Of a stretch of 64,000 nt of DNA, positions 13,401 through 26,183 are shown piece after piece. The notes under the pieces were generated by a model that made no database searches, was not told the origin of the DNA, and was given only the letters and a program-made list of their open reading frames with translations. The translations under genes were made by a program, and so were the position numbers. Numbering within the stretch: the first letter of the stretch is position 1; each line of letters starts with the position of its first letter. Origin of the DNA: Acestrorhynchus altus (Eukaryota; Chordata; Actinopteri; Characiformes; Acestrorhynchidae); contig CM067522.1 in the NCBI GenBank assembly GCA_034509495.1, positions 4,994,648 to 5,058,647 of the forward strand, in the 5' to 3' direction.

Positions 13401-16029
13401 ATGTTTAGAGATAAACCAGCTGTTGCTGTTTTTGTTATAGTAACAAATATGCAAAAGTACAAATGTTTACATGCTACATCAAACTCTTACTCCAAAAAAG
13501 CAAGGCAAAATTATAATAAAAGCATCCACTTCCTGTTCTATTGTTATTTCAAAAGCAACAGCTTCAAGATAAAAAGGAACTTGAAGTCCAGAAAGACAGC
13601 ATGCGCATATCATTTCATGTGATCAAACCTTCACTGTTAACAAACAAACAAACAAAAAGCCTATTTGTTTGCTGTTGGTTCCAAACAGCAGACTGATAAC
13701 CTTTACACTATGGGCCAGTGCAGCAATTGCCCAGCACATAAACAAACAGCCCAATTAGAGATCAGGGATTAGATGCTAGCCTAGAATCCTTCCCGGAAAA
13801 ACACAGGACATTGTGAAACACTGCACTTCTTGCAAGGTCTTGATGCACAACTGCAAGACCTAATGAAATCTTTAAATAGAACTCTCATATAATAATTATT
13901 TCCACAAAGACTGCTGGAAGAACAGCCCTTCCCAGAGGCTAGATGGTATCTCAACGGATGTTCTTCTGTGGGTAAGGAAGAGACACTGTGGAGATCAGCA
14001 CATTTCAAGGGCAAAGTTGTCCACACTCATTCTTTATATTTTTTCAAAGAGTTGTTCTTTCAACAGCTTTCAATTCAAGCACAGATTCAGTGAGCTATCC
14101 TGGCTGAAGCTACCAGCAGGTTGAAAGGCTGATGAAAGGGGATGTAGGGGTGGGCACATAGACTGGCTCTGATCATAAGCAACCCCTTCAGCTTGCTTGT
14201 GAAGAGACCAGCAGAGTCAGTGGTGCTGCTTGATACACTGGGACAGGACGAAATTGTTGTGTCAACTGTCTCCATAGGTTTGATGGCATTTGTTAGCATC
14301 TGTGTGTTTGACTTTGTGTTTGACTAAAAGTTACATTTAAAGAGGCAGATATATTTTTTGTGATTTGATATTAATTATTTCTCCATCAAAGCAAACTGAG
14401 ACAAGTGGAAAGTGTGGATTCTAAATTTATAATCAACACTGTATCTGCGTTTCTAAGTAGATGTTTCATTATGTTTTTTATCAAATGTGATTAATGTTAA
14501 TGATGCATATTTTAGCAAATAAACAAACATTCTACATTTTTGGGTCCTTGTTTTTTCACTTTTTAATACTGGAGTAAAGTTTTGCCTATACAGTGTGTGA
14601 ATATTTTTTACAAATTATTTAAAATTGTGCAGCTGAGCAGCATGTTTGCTTATAAAAAAACAAAAACGAATTAGAAAAATGAAAAATAAACAGCAACAGA
14701 AGAAAAAATTAGGAAGTTTTTGTTTTTGAAAAATGTGGATTAAAAAACCCACAATGCCAACAGCTACAGAATAGATCTGCTCAAATCCACCAGCAGCAGC
14801 AGTAGCAGCAGTACACTATATATCTGAGCACTAATATTTCTACAAAAATACTGGGTTCAAACCAGTATTCCTAATGCTTAAGGTCAAACCAGATTTTGTG
14901 TGTATGTCTGTGTGTCGGGCAGGGCGCTATGAGCAAAGGGTGACAGGTCTGCAGCAGGGTGGGCTGTCACTGAAGACCACTGTTAAAATAGCTGTGCAGT
15001 TAAGGATCAGCCCTGTGAGGAATAAGCACGCTTCATACCAGACTGACATAGCTGACACAAAATATGACCATCCTCTGACCACCCACACACCTGAACACAC
15101 AACTACACACCTGAAATACACAACTACACGTATCATTAACACAGTTATATTACCCACATTAATTATAGATGTTCTACGAGCTAGTTTTTCAAACACTTTC
15201 TGACTTGAGAACTTTACTGACATATTTCTTGTATTTAACATTCTTCCTTGATCTTTGTTTTTGGTACCAACAAACAGAACTCAAGCACATTATAAATAAT
15301 TTTTATGTAAGTACTTTTCAAACTTCCTTTATTGTTAAAATTAAAAGTTACATTTAGACTTTTGCTGTTCTAAACCTAGATTATGTATCCCCAAATGGTT
15401 GAAAAACAATTTCTCTGTAACTGCACATCAATTGATGATGAAATAGAAGGATTTTCCCTCTATTATGTAGCAATGGGCAACATCCATTTAGGTTGATTGT
15501 TTTAATCCAAAAAAGTATTTGGTCATTTTTTTCATCCAGCCAGTAGCAGTGAGATCTGAGATCTGAGCCGATTCCTCAGATTCGAAGAGTTGAATTGATA
15601 TTTTTGTGAATTTTTGTGACCTCCAAACTTCTGAAGCTTAGTGTCCATAAGGACAGTGGGTGAATGGATTTGAATCTTGGATAATTATTACATAATATAA
15701 CTCTTATGGAGTTATATATGAAGGAAATTCTTTTATCCATGATAATAACTCTTAAAAAAGGCAGAACTGATATAATTCTGACTGAATTGAACAGCTAAAA
15801 CTGATAATGTGAACAACTAAATGTACTCACATGGTTGTTATATTAATAATAAAAGTGAAAACCTGCTTACTCTCACTGAGAGGGAATGTGGGTGTGGTGT
15901 ATCACACTTTACACATCACACCCACCCCAAGGAAAAATGATTGAATATTTAATAATTTGAATAAAAATCAGTGCAAAAAGATTTAACACCAAATCTTCAT
16001 TCATTTTGAAACACACACACACACACACA

Positions 16030-16100
<71 letters not shown>

Positions 16101-19100
16101 CTGAGCTGTTGGTGCGGCCTCTGTACACATCATCGTAGGCTTTCCACTGCTGTGTGACATGGTAGGCATGGATGAAGACCACCAGCACCCCCACCAAACA
16201 GATGAGAGGAATAAAGGCAGCTGTACAGAGTGCTGCATATACATTTGGGATGAAGCACCTACAGAGAGAAAGAGAAAGATGGAGGTAGGTGGAAAGAGGG
16301 AGAGACGGAAAGTAGGAGAATCATAAATTACTTTCAACATCTGCAAATTTGTAACATACTTTATATGTCAAAAAGGTACTGTTAATATACTGTATGATAT
16401 ACTGTATGATATACTGTTAATATACTGTATGATATACTGTTAATATACTGTATGATATACTGTATGATATACTGTATGATATACTGTTAATATACTGTAT
16501 GATATACTGTATGATATTCACAATTTGTTATCTAACATTCCGGAACACTCTAAGAGAGAACCCTCACTTAAAGTGCAACTAAGCTAAATGAATGAACAAA
16601 ACACCAGATAGGATAAGAAATAACACATTCTTACAAATAATGTATTAATAATACAGCACTAAAAGAATAAAAGAAATAAAAGAAATAAAAGAAAACAACA
16701 GGTAGAAAATAAATCACATACATTAAAAAACTTATACAAATAGATGTTCACAGTGAGGGGTGTTTATTGCCCTTGTCCTGACCTTTTTGTGTGTATAAGT
16801 GGTACTATACACGCCTGGGCTGTGTATTTTGGCCTGTAAGGTCAGCACATAAGTTCATGTTCATTCTGGCATAGACACAGACCTGGTGCCAAGTTTCAGT
16901 CACACTCTGCAGCAGTCTTTCATCATCTCTACCTGACTGTTTACCCAATGTCTCTTGACCCTTCTGACTCATTTTTTTTCCCTCTCATGTTTTATCTCGG
17001 GAATTTCTCCCAATCACCACTTGTTTTTCACCATTGTGCAATTAGGATCCTCCTACTGGTCTCTGTCATGGGAAAACTTTGAGGACTGATTTTGTTTTGA
17101 CGTACTAGATGTCCAAATAACAGGGACCTGCCCTCTGTTCACAGGGCAGCATCTCCTCTGCTGGCCAAACATGAAAAACAGATGAACCCAAACTTATTCT
17201 AAAGGGGAGATTTTAAAGGCATGGTTAGGTTGCAGAATTCACAGCATGCAAAATACAGAATAATACTTTTTTTTTTGCTTGTGACCTTGGGCTCTGAGTA
17301 GGTGGATTCAGATATTCTTGTGACTTTATGGATGATTGCTGCTGTATTATGCAGACTTCTGCATTAATATAAGTAAACAGTGTTTAAATATAAATATGTG
17401 TATAGCAGTGCTGGGTTTCTATTGTTTTGAATTGGGTCAGACAATAAAGAGGACTGAATGTCCTGGCCCTGGAGTAGCACTGACCTGGCTCTTTGATGCA
17501 CTATCCACCTGACGTAATTAAGTAATTTAAAAGCCATTACTAAGGTTAACTGGGGGTTAGAGCAGGGAAAACACAGGCCAGTGGTACCTTAGGACCAGGA
17601 TTGAGAACTTCTGCTGTAGTAGCAAAATTGAAGAAGTAAAATTGCACACCAATAGCCAACATTACAATTATTTCAATGGTTACACTTTGCACTTTAGTTA
17701 TACTACATTCATTTCTATAGTTATATGATTTCCATCATAATGCTATACCACTTTCCATTGTTACACTACACTTAATTACATGGTTTTGCTATATCCATTT
17801 CCGCAGTTACACAACACCAATTCCATGGTCATGCTATACCTATTTCCATTGTTACACTACACTCATTTCCATTATTATGCTACACCTATTTCACTTATTT
17901 CTATGGATATACTACAGTTATTTCCATTGTTGTGGTATAACATTTCCATGGTTATGCTACTTCCATTCTCATAGTCATGTTGCACCAATTTCCCAATTAG
18001 TTTCAGAAGGAAAAGTTCTACAATGAGCAGACTAATAAAAAAGGACACATGGTGGGAAAATACTGACATTATGCAGTGAACAATGGCTAGTATTGTTGCG
18101 ATTAACTGTTGCCTTACAGAATTTTCTTTGTGTACGGTGTGGGCTATACCCACCATTTCTTGAAACTAAAACTGTGACCTTGTCCAGAATTTCCTGCAAT
18201 TGTATCAGTTTTTTCATTTAATTACACCCTGTAACACACTGTACATACAGGTAGCAAAAAGGTTCTAAAACACACAGTGGAAATTCCACAGCAGTATGAC
18301 ATAGATGTGTGTTTTTCACTAATAAACTGTGAGACGAATACTGTTTTACTGTTTTTACAGTCTGAAGGTCACGTATCCTTCATGGCAACTGCATGTTTCT
18401 GCTGCTTTGCCGTAATATTAGCTCTGTGTCAGACGGGGAGACGCTGAGGCAGAGCTGTAACTGTAGCCTGCTGACTAACAGTAAAGGGTGGAGAGAGGGA
18501 TAGAGTGAAGACAGATTAAGAAAAGAGAGAGGTCACACAAAGCTAGCTGGTGTAGACTGGTCTGATAAACAGCCCCTAGCAACATAGGTAAACAAACAAA
18601 ATACTCACCATTCAGATTATGTGTATTTGTATACTACATCAAAAATGTTATCTTGTTATCCGATTTGTTATCCTACTTTGGAAAAACGCCTACATTTCAT
18701 TAAGAATGGGAATATAGAATTATATTTAGTAATGAGTTCAGAATAATCTAACAGCATGGGATTACAATAGTCATATTAGTAATATTAATATTATTAATTA
18801 GTGACAGTTGTTATTCCTCTTCTTCTTCTTCTTCTTCTTCTTATTATTATTATTGTTATGATGTGTCATTTGCTAGTTGCATCTGACATTAATTCATTCA
18901 CTGATTATTACTACTAGGGTATATTTTTTAATTAATTATAATAATAAATATTGTACTGTGTAGTATGTCATTAGCTGTTCATAATGTTGCAGTTAGTGCT
19001 GAAGCTCTTAAAAGGTCAATTGAAACCAAATAACGGCAGCTGAGGCATTGCCATGGAAACCCTCTAATGTGCACCATGTCCAGCTAAAAAGTCAGCGGAT

Positions 19101-22100
19101 TAACCGTGAAGCCTAATGATCTACAGGCCTTTCAGAGCAGGCAACCTAATTACAGCTAAACCTAATCAATTTGACTAATCACACAGGTCTTGCTGTTGCA
19201 GCTAGCAGAACTCAGTACAGTCATCAGTGAAACGGAGAGAGCAGCCTAGGCCTCAGATGCTCTGATCATTGCAAATATGTTATTGGAAAACATTTGTCAG
19301 TGGCTGTGTGGGACAGTACAGGATTAGCTTTGAGAATGAGACCCGTCAATCAGTTCAGAAGAATGAGGAAGAAGGACAGATCCCTGTGGTCTGCCAGATA
19401 AGGACGTTGGAAGAAAGTATTTGGCAGAGAGTTGTTTTCTTCATACTCCTGGGAACCCCACGCTCTGCACAGTTCTGTCTATCCTCGACTCTAAAAGGTA
19501 TAAGATACTGAATGCAAAATATATTATATACTTATAATTTTTCCTTTATCTAACATGAGGTGATTTTTAAGGGCAGAGGTTGTGTGCTGTTTGTTTGTGG
19601 TTAAGCTGGTTAATATAAAACTCATGTTGTGGGCAAATACTTCTTGTGGGCAAATAGTCCTTATTGACTATCTTCCCAGTTTAATAAAGTACATAATATT
19701 CAACTTTCTGTGAAAAATAAGCTTTCATTAATTGTACAAGTTCTCGTTTGGTCTAATTTGGTAACATTTAATGCACGTTTTAAAATAAAGGTGCTTCAAG
19801 TAGATTTTTTAAATACATTACATTTTCATTACATTTTATGTACTACGTTTTGATTTTAACGTGGATGGAAATGAGCTATATGACCTAAAACTAACACATT
19901 ATAATCCAAGTGTCCCCAGAGCCAGTTCATGCAGCCTGAAAAGCTGCTTCTTATGTAGAGGCGGGACCTGGAAGGCTGTTTTAGATGAGGTGAGGTGACA
20001 TCACTTGTTTGTCTCTCTGTGAGTGGCATGTTTACCTTTCTTGAGTCGGCTTGGAGTGTACCCACCCTGGAGGCCAAGGAATGCCACTTAGAATGAGAGA
20101 GTGAAGAAGAAACCAAAGCCATTTGCTATCAGCCAGAGCTGGGCGGGTGTGAAACTGAATGTATGCACAGTCACCAGTTTGTGACCTCATAACCACATCC
20201 AAGCTAAAAATAGACCTGCCTCAGTTCCGACAAACAGCATGAACCACCTCCACCCAGCCTGGGTAGGGAACTGTAAATGGGGCACAGGCATGAATAAGAG
20301 AAAAGAAGACAGTCAGGCTTCTATTGTCTCCATTTAAGGATTAGGCAGAGCCTCATGTAATGACAGAACAGTATGTGCTTCAATGAACACTGTTTGTGTG
20401 TGTGTTCAAGACATGTCTGTTGTCTAGAGTCTGTTTCTTCATTTTTGTGCTAGAGTTATTACGGATATCACAGCACACTTAGTTGAGACCTTGCATTTAG
20501 TCATGATGAGAGACATTCTATGTGTGGCAATATGTCCTGAAACTATCATATCAAGTTTATAATGATAAAGGCATTTCCAAAACAATTAGAAAAGTTCATA
20601 TCTAATCAGTTCCTAAGCTAAATGGCTGCTATGTGGTTACTGTGGGGTTACTAGGTGGTTGCAACAGTATTGCTATTGACATGGTATTGCAAAGGGGTTT
20701 CTTGGGTGATGCTAAGTTGCTACTGTGTCCAAAGTCGTTACTATGGTATTGCTAACTTGTTGCTATACCACTATGGCATGCCATGTGGTAGCTGGTTGTT
20801 ACCATGCATGATAGACTGGGTGTTACTTTTTGTATCATCAGGACATAAAACCTACACAAAACTTTGCATCAACACATTGCAATGTGAAAACTGAATGTTC
20901 AATCAAAAAGTTGTATAAAAACTGTACGTACACACAATCTGGAGATGAAATAGTGTAAATATTATATAAATACTACAGGATGAGACAAAAAAGAATGGTA
21001 GTCAGATATATTTCTCTCCTATTACTCCCACACTTTTCATATTACAAAAAAATACATTTTTAATGGATGCACTCTTTCTGTTTTCTATCACTATTATAAT
21101 GAACCCACAGGAAACCTGAGGAGAAGGCCTTATGAATCTCTGTAAATCTCTTATATGGAATTCAATTAAATAAATGTGAAAAATATTAAACATCAGAGAA
21201 AGCATGTTCTCTACATTTCAAGTGCCTGTGCATCTGTAGACACTCACAGATCTCCATGTACTAATCCATAGACTTCATGAATGCTCCAGCCATAACCTCC
21301 CAGCAGCACTATGACAAGACCAATGATGACCAGGGCAGGAAGTCCCCAGCTCAGCAGGAAGTACAGCAAATATCGTCTCTCTGTGTGTTCGTCATTCATC
21401 ACCAGCGTCTGCCAGAAGTTTATAGCCTGTAGAGAGCATGAGAAACTGTGTGAAGTTGGAGAAATGGAGACATTCACATCTTCATAGTAGTAATCATTTG
21501 TTCATTTCAAGTGAAAATGGGCATTAAGTACAAATGTACTCATGTTTTAGTCCTATTTAACAAAATGCACATAAACCTTTTTTCAAATCGATTTTTCCAC
21601 AGTGTCTCAGATGTTGGAGCATTTCTGCTTCAAGTAAGGTCTAGACTCTGAAGTGGTCAGTCTATTGGACTGAGAACAGCAGACGTTTGCTTTTTTCATT
21701 TGCAGGTGTTTCCTTTATTAACAAGGTCTTCATGTCACAGCAGAACTGTTGTTTTCTTTTTTAGATCTGAAGTGAGAATGGAGCTTGGTTTTCACCACTC
21801 TCTAAGTACTGTTTTTTCTTTTTTTTGGTGGTCTAACAGGTCATGAACAGTTGTTAGGTAAGTTTTAAATCATTTTCTAATAATTTTCCCCCTTTTGTGC
21901 ACATTTTATATCTAATCTCCTTAGAAACAAAAAACTTGTGCTGAATGGCTGTTCTGAGTGGACACTATTGCACAGTACTGTAGAACATCTTATTTTATTT
22001 TTTAGAACAACACTGTTTACCACTAAAGGATATTCTCAGTTGTCACACAACAATCTGTTCAACAGTTTACCAACATTATGATATTTCTAAGTAATCATGA

Positions 22101-25100
22101 CATATTGCTTTTTGGTTTTTATGCTTCAAATTTGACACATAAAAATCTACATTTGTAACTAAAATGAAGGATTTGTATTTTTTCCATTTATAAAATTCCA
22201 TTTTTTTCCAATTCCAATGGGAAATAGCTTATTACTAATAGCTTAGTAATCTGTCATCAGCCTCAATTGCGCCTCTGCTTTCACTTAAAATGTAATAATT
22301 TGCTCAAGGGCAGTTCAGGTGTGGGTTAGTTTGTGGGTATCAACCCACCAATCTGATCACTAACCTGGCACCCTAACCGTAGAGCCACCACTGCCTCATC
22401 TGATGCACTTGGTGCATTTCTTTGGGTATTTTATCCAGCTGGTATTATGTCACAATTTGCTTGCCTAAACACTGATACCTTATTCACTTGACATGGGAGG
22501 GACCTCTCAAATCAACAACTTTCATTGATTGGTTTATGAACTAGAGATGGGTATATACAGTTCTTTATTTGTAAAATAGAGATCCGTGTATCCTAGAGCC
22601 TGATAATATGGTCTGGCTGATAAAATGATCTAAAATTAAGGTTCATTAGGATTATTTATTGGTATCTTATTATTTATTATTTATTTATTGGTATTGTATA
22701 ATTAAAAAAATATAAATGGATGTTTCAATTTACAGTAAGCTGGACTAAATCTTACTATTTTACTATACTGAAGTGTACCTGACAATATGTAATAAATGGT
22801 ATGATGCAATATACAAATGAAGTGCCTTTTGATTGCTCAACCGAAATCCTGATTGCCTGTGAGGGTGAGGGATGTGGTATTGACTGTCATTTAATTTCAT
22901 TATGTGAAAAGTTTGGTTTCAGTAATAGAAAAAAAACATGGGGTATTATGCCATCTTGAATTTTAAAGCTTTGTTAACTTAAATTTTTTACACAATACAA
23001 ATAATAATAACAAAAAAGATTGAAGTAAATCATTTTTTTATTAATATCTAGAGATGTTTTTCAGTGGAAAAGCCCAAAGTCGTACTGTAGAGACTGCAGC
23101 TACTTGTATGTAATTGATGAACTTAATTACAGCAATTAGCCAGTAAACATGTAATTTTACTTTCTGAAAATTGTGAACTAAATGTTTTGTTTGTGAATTT
23201 AACATTATTTGTGAGCAAAAAGCTTTAGTTTCCTAAAACTGCATATGCAATAATTCTCACATTGATTCATGCTATTTTAATCAAAGACAGAAATCATTAG
23301 GTTAATATTAAGACAAACATTAATAGAGACAAACAGAAACCAGGCTGAGAGAGTACAAAATGGTTGTACTTGCTCTTATGATTCAAAGAATCATAAGAGC
23401 AAGGCTATAAAATCTAAAACTATTAAAAAAATCTCTGCAATTAGAACAAACAAACGTAATCTAGCATGAGGCTGCCACTAATTCTGATATGACTTCCCAG
23501 CTGTGACTATGAGAAAAGAGGCCCATGTGCAACACATTTTGTTTCAAGATACAAATACTTTCCAGTCTGAATCATAGTTTACCTTTCCCATTACAAACTG
23601 AACTCAATTAGTTCCATGTGTTTTTCTGAGCTCACACCAACACACATTTCAACACACATGCAGATAATCTGAGTTATCCTGACCTGTTCATTTTGTACCC
23701 TTCTAGTTAGGTCAGACTTTCAAAACAGAGTGTGGAAAAATGCTGAAACAAGGCTCGGGTGTGACCTCAAACAATTCTATATCATAACTAGCAGATTAAT
23801 TTAACATTTCAGTGCTCATTTTGGCAAACATCAAAACACCATTGGGAGATTATTTATCCCATGTAAATAAACAAGCAAGGCTTCCATTCACTTCAATATC
23901 ACAGAGACACAGCTATTCATTCTGAGAGCTTAAGATCACACTGGCTTAGAAGCATATCTCCAGGGCTGGTACTTGGACTGATTCCTTTTCAAACAGAAAG
24001 GAGAATGACAACCAATCGCTGAATGTTTGCATTTGTGTGTCCTTTAAGGGAGTGTAACGTTTTTCAAATTTCACTGAGCCTGTTACGCCAAATCCTGTTG
24101 ATTCTGAAGCCCTGAGAGAGCAAGCTGACCTTCATAACTTGAGGAGATGTCACATCCAAGGCCATGAAGTTTCAGTAATTTTGAGGGGAGATGAAGAAGG
24201 GATTAGATTAGAAGGGCCAGCCCTGAAGGATGAGAGTTGGCAGAGGATTTAGGAGAGGTCTCGGAACAGAGGCGGCAGGCATGTTAAATGTCTCCCTTGC
24301 AAAGAGCCATGCAAGCAGAACTACACGTAGCTGGAGCATGTCGTGAATGAGATTATGTAAAAACACGTGGTTTATAAGTAAGACAAGGATGAATGAGGCC
24401 TATTTTTGCTTCAACTTTGCAGCCTATATAACCTGACTGTGCTCTGCTCAGGTGCATTTGATATTTGTTTAACTGACAGTGTTTTCAGGAAAATCTGATC
24501 ATTTCCTAATCAGACTTTCAAACAAAGTTTAAGAACAGCATAAAAAAATCTTCCAAACTTCACTTCTTTTACACTCATGGATGTCTATCTTGTAACTTGG
24601 GTTGCACTGACCCATTATTAAGGTCAGATATTGGCCCAAATAATAACTAAATAATTGGTTTCGGATGATTAGGCTCATCCATAGAACCTATTTACTGACT
24701 CTTAGAACCTGAGGCTTGTACTGGCTACATACAGTGCAAACAGAAAGCATTCACACTGCTTCACTTTTTTGCATCTTTTATTACAAGTTACTTCCTTATT
24801 CCAAAATGAGGTAAATTAATTTTCCCCCTCATACAAAATCCCAAAAGTATTGTATTGACAAAGTGCGAAAAGGCACACAGCTGTTGGTAAGCAGCACACA
24901 AACAAGCCGAGAAGTCTAAGGAATTGTCTGTAGTCATCTGAGACAGGATTGTATTGAGACACAGATCTGGGGATGGGTACAGAAGACATTCTGATGCATT
25001 GAAAGTCCCAATGAGCACAGAGGCCTCCATTATCCATAAATGGAAGACATTTGGAACCACCCAGATTTTACTAGAGTCAGCTGCCCAGCCAAACTGAGTG

Positions 25101-26138
25101 ATTGTGTTAGAAAGGCCTTAGTCAAGGAAGTGACCAAAACTCCTCTTCCAGAAGGACAACCATTTCCACATAACTCTACCAATCCAAAATGGAAGCCACT
25201 CCTCCTGTAAAGGAGTAAATTATCTGGTCTCATGAAACAAAGATAGATTTTTTTGGCCTCAACGCCAAGTGTCATGTCTGGAGGAAATCAGGCACTACTC
25301 ATCACGTAGCCAATACCTTTCCAACAGTGAAGCTTGACGGAGGCAGCATCATGCTGTGGGGATGTTGTTCTGTAGCAGGAACTGGAAGACTAGTCAGGTT
25401 CAAGGGAAAGATGACTGCAGCGAAGGACAGAGACATTGCTTCAGAGCGCTTTGGACCTCAGACTGGGACGAAGGTTTATCTTCCAACAGGACAACGATCC
25501 TTAGCACACAGCCAAGATAAGAAAGCAATGGCTTCCCTTTTTTTGCTTCCCAGCTCTGCCTTGATTATTGTGGTTTCCATTACAAACTAGCCTTGTAGCT
25601 ACAGTGCAAAACTAAATAACTTTGAACACCACACATGCCTCCAGAACTACATTTCAGGTCAGGTAAAAACTGCAGAAGCTTGAATTTTGCCCAAACCATT
25701 GCTTTTGCACTTATGGACACTGTGATTTTCTCCTACCTGTATCAGCATCCAGCTGAACTGGCTGAGGTGGAAGTAGTGGAAGAAAAGGCCCAGAGCAGCA
25801 CAGCTGTCCTCATTGAACATCTTGCCTCTGAAAGTTGACACCAGGAAGCAAATCTGAAACAGACAGAGGACAGTGCTCATCACTGTACAGCAGAAGCTTA
25901 CAATGTGCACTAACCATCACTAACCATTTTTGAAACATGTTGAGAAACGTTCACCCTGACATTTCAGCAGCACAATCCCTCAAACCCTCAAGACCTGGCT
26001 TAATGATTTATGGCTATATATTTTTCATGCATTTTTAAAAACTTCCAAGGGTTAGATACCATACTTTACAGAGAATTCTGTAACAGAGGATACTGTTCTG
26101 CTTAACAGAGAAACAAAAATGTCACATCTGTGTGTTTG

Positions 26139-26183
<45 letters not shown>

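Larger units (their letters stand above)
4498..16100. other. adgrv1 intron, 11.6 kb
   Basis: Contains MITE-like fragments (4845-5300, 5755-6110), two adjoining Tc1-like pieces (8790-9800), a (CT)n run at 10018-10042 and the (AC)n array at its 5' end. Stretches 6180-8780 and 10050-16000 hold no feature I can name. Several short open frames around 10.6-11.4 kb overlap on both strands without domain signal. Confidence 0.7.
16259..21247. other. adgrv1 intron, 5.0 kb
   Basis: Contains a 12/11-bp minisatellite (16377-16517), two degenerate minisatellites (17640-17990, 20620-20830), small microsatellites, and a non-repetitive stretch at about 18380-19270 with an X-box-like site. No coding sequence seen. 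Confidence 0.75.
21427..25736. other. adgrv1 intron, 4.3 kb
   Basis: Contains a SINE head (22302-22400), a perfect short hairpin (23369-23403) and a Tc1-like copy (24730-25545). The stretch 23860-24420 is non-repetitive and somewhat G+C-richer, but I cannot assign a function. Confidence 0.7.

Noticed and set aside
15909..16346. 145-codon open frame with a long Val/Cys run
   Set aside because: It is exon 16 of adgrv1 read through its donor into the (GT)n microsatellite.
16377..16517. CRISPR-like array
   Set aside because: Units are contiguous without unique spacers, so it is a minisatellite in a vertebrate intron.
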